Source of the DNA: Amycolatopsis umgeniensis
GTDB lineage: Bacteria; Actinomycetota; Actinomycetes; Mycobacteriales; Pseudonocardiaceae
Assembly: GCF_014205155.1 (NCBI RefSeq)
Contig: NZ_JACHMX010000001.1
Span: forward strand, 7,254,001 to 7,318,000
Reading direction: 5' to 3'
DNA length: 64,000 bases
Positions within the stretch are counted from its first letter, which is position 1. Each line of letters begins with the position of its first letter. A program made the translations under genes and the position numbers. The notes beneath the pieces are model-generated. The model did no database searches. It had not been told where the DNA came from and saw only the letters and a list, made by a program, of their open reading frames with translations. Positions 59,640-64,000 of the stretch are shown one piece after another.

Positions 59640-60614
59640 TTGCTGACGGTAGGGGTGGACGTCGGGGGCACGAGTGTGCGCGCCGGCGTGGTGGACGAGC
59701 ACGGCTCGCTGATGGACACCGCCAGGGTCGGTACCCCCGGCGAGGAGAACGCGCTCGAAGACGCCATCGCCGGGGTCATCGAAGACCTCCGTAACCGGCA
59801 CGACGTGTCCGGTGTCGGGCTCGCGGTCGCCGGCTTCGTCGCCAAGGACCGGCGGACGGTGATGTTCGCGCCGCATCTGTCGTGGCGTGCCGCGCCGGTC
59901 GCCGAACGGATCGAGAAACGCGTCGGCCTCCCGGTCACCCTCGAACACGACGCCAACGCCGCCGCCGTCGGCGAGTACCGCTTCGGCGCCGCGCGAGGCG
60001 CCCATGTCGCCGCGCTGATCGCGCTCGGTACCGGGATCGGCGCGGGCCTGCTGCTCGACGGCAAGATCTACCGGGGCGCGTACGGTGTCGCGCCGGAGCT
60101 CGGGCACTTGACCGTCGTCCCCGGCGGGCGGGCCTGCCCCTGCGGCAAGTACGGCTGCTGGGAGCGGTACTGCAGCGGGACGGCCTTGGCCGCGACGGCC
60201 GTGGAGCTGCTCGCGCGGCATCCCGGCCGCTCGACCGTGCTCGCGCGTGAGACCAGGGGAGACCCCGGTTCGGTCACCGGGCGCCGCGTCGCCGGCGCCG
60301 CCCGCGACGGCGACCCGATCGCCCAGCGCGCGATGACGGAACTGGCCAAGTGGCTGGCCGAGGGGCTGGCGCTGGTCGCCGACGTCTTCGATCCCGAGAT
60401 CATCGTGATCGGCGGCGGGGTGTCCGAATCTGCTCCGCTGTTCCTCGACGAGGCGCGCGAGCACTACGCGGGCAAGATCACCGGCGCCGGGCACCGGCCG
60501 CTGGCCCGGATCCGCACCGCGCATCACGGGGACGACACCGCCATCGTCGGCGCCGCGGCACTCGCCGTCGACGCCGCGAAGGCTCCCGGCGCCGAGGTCG
60601 GTGTGACAGGCTGA
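59640..60614 (+). CDS. glk: ROK-family glucokinase
   Basis: The product is 324 aa with TTG 59640 as start, chosen because it gives the canonical LTVGVDVGGTSVRAG opening two codons in; no ATG or GTG lies nearby upstream in frame. Phosphate 1 motif DVGGTS, catalytic EHDANAAAVGE, and the ROK zinc motif CPCGKYGCWE with a further cysteine in RYCSG. It phosphorylates glucose with ATP. The TTG start predicts modest translation. Confidence 0.92.
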   Translation: MLTVGVDVGGTSVRAGVVDEHGSLMDTARVGTPGEENALEDAIAGVIEDLRNRHDVSGVGLAVAGFVAKDRRTVMFAPHLSWRAAPVAERIEKRVGLPVTLEHDANAAAVGEYRFGAARGAHVAALIALGTGIGAGLLLDGKIYRGAYGVAPELGHLTVVPGGRACPCGKYGCWERYCSGTALAATAVELLARHPGRSTVLARETRGDPGSVTGRRVAGAARDGDPIAQRAMTELAKWLAEGLALVADVFDPEIIVIGGGVSESAPLFLDEAREHYAGKITGAGHRPLARIRTAHHGDDTAIVGAAALAVDAAKAPGAEVGVTG

Positions 60615-60618
60615 AGGC

Positions 60619-61491
60619 GTGACCCGTCAAGACGGCAACGGCTTCGTGAAATGCGACTTCGGGCATCTTCACTGGGGCTTGAACGGTGCCGCCGGGTTGC
60701 TGCTGTCCGATCCCGCTCGCGGTGTCCTGCTGCAGCGCCGGGCGTGGTGGGTCCATCATGGACGAACCTGGGCCTTGCCCGGAGGCGCCGTCGAGGCGGG
60801 GGAGAGCGCGCGCGAGGCCGCCACCCGCGAGGCGCACGAGGAGGCCGACATCCCGCCCGGCCTGGTCCGTCCGCTGTCGGCGTCGCACGTCGACCACGGG
60901 AATTGGCGCTACACCACGATCCTGGCCGCGCCGATCGGCACGCTTTCGGCCAGGGTGAAGAACGCGGAGAGCGCGGAACTGCGGTGGGTCCGCGCGGGCG
61001 AGGTCGCGGACTTCCGCCTGCACCGGGATTTCGCGGTGGCGTGGCCGGGATTGAGGGAACACTTGGATCGCAGGCTGGTACTGGTGGTCGACGGCGCGAA
61101 CGTCGTCGGATCGCGGCCGGACGGCTGGTGGCGTGACCGCCGCGGCGCCGCGGAACGGTTGCGGGACAAGCTCGCGACCCTGTCCGAGACCGGGTTCGCC
61201 GATCCGGCGCTCCCCGGCGGCGGGGAGTGGTCCTGGTGGCCGAAAGTCGTGCTGGTCGTCGAGGGCAAGGCGCGGGGAGTCGAGGCGGTTCCCGGTGTCG
61301 AGGTCGTCGACGCCGAGGGCGAAGGCGACGACAAGATCGTGGCCGTGGCACGTTCCGCTCGTGAAGCCGGTCCGGAGGATCACGTCGTCGTGGTGACCGC
61401 CGATCGCGAGCTGCGTTCCCGCGTCGAGGCCCTGGGCGCCTCGACCTTCGGGCCGGGCACCCTCTTGCCCCACCTAGAGCCCCGCGTTTAG
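60619..61491 (+). CDS. Nudix hydrolase fused to a NYN (PIN-like) domain
   Basis: The product is 290 aa. GTG 60619, 4 nt after the glucokinase stop. N-terminal Nudix domain (about 15-140) with the box GGAVEAGES...REAHEEAD. C-terminal NYN/YacP-like domain (about 150-285) with VVDGANVVGS, VVEGKARG, GEGDDKIV and VVVTADREL, the acidic residues of PIN-like nucleases. A two-headed nucleotide/RNA hydrolase is plausible; substrates unknown. The stop codon lies in the arm of a 29-bp hairpin. Confidence 0.85.
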   Translation: MTRQDGNGFVKCDFGHLHWGLNGAAGLLLSDPARGVLLQRRAWWVHHGRTWALPGGAVEAGESAREAATREAHEEADIPPGLVRPLSASHVDHGNWRYTTILAAPIGTLSARVKNAESAELRWVRAGEVADFRLHRDFAVAWPGLREHLDRRLVLVVDGANVVGSRPDGWWRDRRGAAERLRDKLATLSETGFADPALPGGGEWSWWPKVVLVVEGKARGVEAVPGVEVVDAEGEGDDKIVAVARSAREAGPEDHVVVVTADRELRSRVEALGASTFGPGTLLPHLEPRV

Positions 61492-61546
61492 TCCTCTGGT
61501 TGCGGTAGTTCGGCATCGAACTACCGCAACTAGAGGACTAAACGCG
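61483..61546. terminator. 29-bp bidirectional terminator hairpin
   Basis: Arms 61483-61511 and 61518-61546 pair at 28 of 29 positions with a 6-nt loop. The left arm includes the stop of the Nudix-NYN gene, and the right arm ends 3 nt before the stop of the convergent ligase gene. Confidence 0.85.
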
Positions 61547-61548
61547 AG

Positions 61549-62691
61549 CTAGGGGCGCGGGATCGTTCCTTCTCGCATCTCCGAGATGAGCGAAGCGACG
61601 ACGGCGCGAAGGCTGCCGTTGTACTGCTTCGCCACCGCGCGCTGGCGCAGGTAGCTGGGCCCGTAGCGCAGGATCGTCTCCACCGACCGCAGTTCGTCGG
61701 CGCAGTCCAGGCGCTGGGCCACCGGTTCGAGCCGGTCCAGCAGGTCGAAGGTGTCCTCGGTGACCAGCCGCTCGTTGCCCGCGGCGTCGAGGATGACGAT
61801 CGCGTCGACGCCGTAGCGCGCCGCACGCCACTTGTTCTCCTGGACGTGCCACGGCGGCAGCGTCGGCAGGATCTCGCCGTCGTCGAGGCGCGCGCTGAAA
61901 TCGTCGACCAGGCATTGGGTCAGCGCCGAGATCGCGCCGACCTCCTCCAGCGTGGGCAGCCCGTCGCATACGCGCATCTCGATCGTCCCGAAATGCGGGG
62001 CGGGCCGGACGTCCCAGCGGATCTCGGAGAAGTGGTCGATCACGCCCGTGGTGAACATGTCGTCGACGTAGCTCTCCAGCTCCTCCCACTTCCGGAACTG
62101 GAACGGCAACCCGGCCGTCGGCAGCTGCTGGAACATCAGCGCGCGGTTCGACGCGTACCCGGTGTCCTCCGCTCCCCAGTACGGCGAGGACGCCGAAAGG
62201 GCTTGCAGGTGCGGCGCGTAGTTGAGCAGCGCGTCCAGGATCGGCAGGGCCTTGTCGCGGTGGTCGAGGCCGACGTGCACGTGGACGCCGTAGATCAGCA
62301 TCTGCCGTCCCCACCACTGGGTCCGGTCGATGAGCTTGGCGTACCGCTCCTTGTCGGTGACCTTCTGCTGGTACCACGTCGAGAACGGATGCGACCCGGC
62401 GGAGAACAGCTCCACGCCCAGCGGGTCGAGCACCGAGTGCACGACGTCCAGCGACTCGTTCAGATCGGCCTTGACCTCGGCGATCGTGTCGCAGATGCCG
62501 CTGATCACCTCGATGGTGTTGAGCAGCAGTTCCTGCTTGATCTTCGGATGCTCTTCCTCGCCGCCGGGACGGACGGCGTCGAGCACCTGCTCCGCGACCG
62601 ACGAGAGTTCACCGGTCCGCCGGTCGACGAGGGCGAGTTCCCATTCCGCGCCGACCGTCGACCGGCGCGAGGGAGTGAAGTCGATCTTCAT
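61549..62691 (-). CDS. YbdK-type glutamate-cysteine ligase/carboxylate-amine ligase
   Basis: The product is 380 aa. GCS2 family: VGAEWELALVDRRTG near the start, GVHVHVGLD in the core, TIEMRVCDGLPT, and ENKWRAARYGVDA near the C-terminus. YbdK relatives show weak glutamate-cysteine ligase activity; in actinomycetes, which use mycothiol, the real substrate may differ. The gene is convergent with the Nudix-NYN gene. Confidence 0.9.
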   Translation of the reverse strand: MKIDFTPSRRSTVGAEWELALVDRRTGELSSVAEQVLDAVRPGGEEEHPKIKQELLLNTIEVISGICDTIAEVKADLNESLDVVHSVLDPLGVELFSAGSHPFSTWYQQKVTDKERYAKLIDRTQWWGRQMLIYGVHVHVGLDHRDKALPILDALLNYAPHLQALSASSPYWGAEDTGYASNRALMFQQLPTAGLPFQFRKWEELESYVDDMFTTGVIDHFSEIRWDVRPAPHFGTIEMRVCDGLPTLEEVGAISALTQCLVDDFSARLDDGEILPTLPPWHVQENKWRAARYGVDAIVILDAAGNERLVTEDTFDLLDRLEPVAQRLDCADELRSVETILRYGPSYLRQRAVAKQYNGSLRAVVASLISEMREGTIPRP

Positions 62692-62711
62692 GTTCGGGAT
62701 TGTCCGGCAGT

Positions 62712-63245
62712 TCAGACCTGCGCGCCGTTGTGCGGGTCCGCGCCGGGCGGCGGCCCCTGGCGGACGCGCAGCAGGAGGAGCGCGATCGCGGTCGCGAGGG
62801 CGAGGATGCCGAGCGGCGTGCCGAGCCGCGTGCCCATGCCGATCAGGGTGGGGGCGATCAGGAGCAGCAGGCCGAGCAAGAAGAACAGCAGGACGATGAA
62901 CGCGCCCTTGCGCGGCCGCGGCAGGGGAGGCGGCTCGGGCGGCACGAAATGGCCCTCGTCGTCGCTCGATCCGGCGGGGTCGTCCTCGAACAGGGTCTTG
63001 TCCCAGCTGGTGCCGCCACCTCGCCAGCCCGGTTCGGGGTCGGCCTCCGAAGAGGTCTCGGGCCGGGGTGCCTTCTCCGACGGCTTCTCGACCTTCTCAG
63101 CCTTCTCGGTCTTTTCCACGGCCTTCCCGGCCGGTTTCCCGAGGTCTTCCTCGGGGAACAGCCCGACGCCCTCCGCACGGAGGTCGGCCACGATCTCGGC
63201 GAACGTCGCGTCGACGTCCTCCGGCCCGTCCTTGCCTCTGCTCAT
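62712..63245 (-). CDS. Two-helix membrane protein with charged N-terminus
   Basis: The product is 177 aa. The first 110 residues are soluble, acidic and low in order (LGKPAGKAVEKTEKAEKVEK, ADPEPGWRGG). Two membrane helices follow (AFIVLLFFLLGLLLLIAPT and LGILALATAIALLLLRV). ATG 63245 shares ATGA with the upstream esterase stop, so it is coupled to it. Function unknown. Confidence 0.75.
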   Translation of the reverse strand: MSRGKDGPEDVDATFAEIVADLRAEGVGLFPEEDLGKPAGKAVEKTEKAEKVEKPSEKAPRPETSSEADPEPGWRGGGTSWDKTLFEDDPAGSSDDEGHFVPPEPPPLPRPRKGAFIVLLFFLLGLLLLIAPTLIGMGTRLGTPLGILALATAIALLLLRVRQGPPPGADPHNGAQV

Positions 63246-64000
63246 CCGGCGTCCACCTGTCCCGCCCGGCGCACGGACCGGGCGAAGTCCACCGTACGCG
63301 TGAAGATCAGGCTTGCGTCGTGGTCTTGCGTGGCGACGTGGAAGCTGTTTTCCAGCACCACCTCGGTGACGTCCTCGCTGCCGATCCCGTCGAGGATCAC
63401 CTGGGAGTTGACCGGCTCCACGATGTGGTCGACGGCCGAGTGGAGCAGCAGCACGGGCTGGGTCACTTTGGCCAGGTCCGCGCGGGTGAGCCGCCAGAGC
63501 TTCGCCAGGCTCGCCGCGGCGCGCACGGGTGTCCGTGAGTAGGCCAACTCCGTCTCGCCCGGCTTCGCGATGTCGTTGGCCACGCCCGGCACCGAAGGCA
63601 GGACCCTCGACAGGACGGGCAGCAGCTTCGCGTCCCAGCGCAGTGTCAGGACCGACGGGTTCACCAGCACGATCCCGGCGATCCGGTCACCGAACTCCTC
63701 GGCCAGCCGCAGGGTCAGCGTCCCACCCATCGACAACCCGGCGACGAACACCGAGTCGCAGGCCGACAGGAGCGCCAGGAGTTCTTCACGGACCGCGCCG
63801 TACCAGTCCTCCCAGCCTGTCCGGTTCATGTCCTGCCACCGGGTGCCGTGTCCGGGGAGCAGCGGGCAGCGCACCGTGTAACCGGCTTCGGCCAGATGGT
63901 CGCCCCAGGGCCGCATACTCGCGGGGGTGCCGGTGAACCCGTGGCACAGCAGGAACCCTGCTTCGGTCGAACCGGTGTGAGCGAACGGTTCCGCGCCGGC
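63242..64000 (-). CDS. Alpha/beta hydrolase, carboxylesterase/monoacylglycerol-lipase-like (5' end outside window)
   Basis: The frame is open to the window edge, giving 252 residues; the N-terminus is missing. CHGFTGTP (oxyanion region), the nucleophile in GLSMGG, the acid in HSAVDHIV and the histidine in ENSFHVATQDHD form a complete triad. The arrangement matches bacterial thermostable carboxylesterase/monoacylglycerol lipases. It probably hydrolyses short acylglycerols in the cytoplasm. Confidence 0.9.
   Translation of the reverse strand, partial: AGAEPFAHTGSTEAGFLLCHGFTGTPASMRPWGDHLAEAGYTVRCPLLPGHGTRWQDMNRTGWEDWYGAVREELLALLSACDSVFVAGLSMGGTLTLRLAEEFGDRIAGIVLVNPSVLTLRWDAKLLPVLSRVLPSVPGVANDIAKPGETELAYSRTPVRAAASLAKLWRLTRADLAKVTQPVLLLHSAVDHIVEPVNSQVILDGIGSEDVTEVVLENSFHVATQDHDASLIFTRTVDFARSVRRAGQVDAG

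Overview
The window is very GC-rich and packed with 4-nt start/stop overlaps (GTGA or ATGA). Together with mycobacterial-type LexA, IdeR, NrdR and Mce systems, this points to an actinomycete of the order Mycobacteriales/Pseudonocardiales. The many palindromic intergenic repeats of the GTGAAGGCC..., GTCGCGAAAGCC... and CTCGTGAGTGG types make an Amycolatopsis-like member of the Pseudonocardiaceae the best inference. No rRNA, tRNA, integrase or transposase was found.

Region 1 (1-7.65 kb): the 3' end of hflX, a small unknown gene, a secreted beta-propeller protein, lexA divergent from a LysM membrane protein with two SOS boxes between them, then nrdR and nrdJ (class II ribonucleotide reductase) behind a tandem NrdR-box promoter. 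Region 2 (7.65-9.65 kb): one AT-richer, apparently acquired gene for a Shedu-type (DUF4263) nuclease with a long uncharacterised N-terminal region. It is the only clear defence candidate here.

Region 3 (9.8-23.9 kb): housekeeping and stress genes. These include DoxX, DUF2293 and CGNR proteins; a TetR regulator next to an azoreductase and an SMR exporter; a prolyl oligopeptidase; a zinc metallopeptidase; CBS and DUF4139 proteins; an S15 peptidase; an M23 peptidase; and DUF4192. Region 4 (23.9-34.0 kb): galE, then galK overlapping ideR, sseA, a lysine deacetylase (acuC) next to a GNAT/acyl-CoA-synthetase fusion, a small membrane protein with a likely frameshift, a SnoaL-like protein and a secreted hydrolase.

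Region 5 (34.1-50.1 kb): a complete mce4-type sterol uptake and side-chain locus. fadD17-fadE27-fadE26 run leftward. fdxD, two SDR dehydrogenases, yrbE4A, yrbE4B, mce4A-F and two Mce-associated genes run rightward. A KstR-type operator lies in the divergent promoter. The operon is interrupted between mce4A and mce4B by about 0.5 kb of tandem hairpins. That stretch is nevertheless one open frame that overlaps mce4A's stop and mce4B's start.

Region 6 (50.1-64 kb): a lipoprotein, a class I aminotransferase, a Tat-exported ferritin-like protein, an FAD monooxygenase, a 21-bp repeat array, fadD15, two SRPBCC proteins, a phosphoesterase, an ArsA-type ATPase, a ROK glucokinase, a Nudix-NYN fusion, a YbdK-type ligase, a membrane protein and the 3' part of an esterase.
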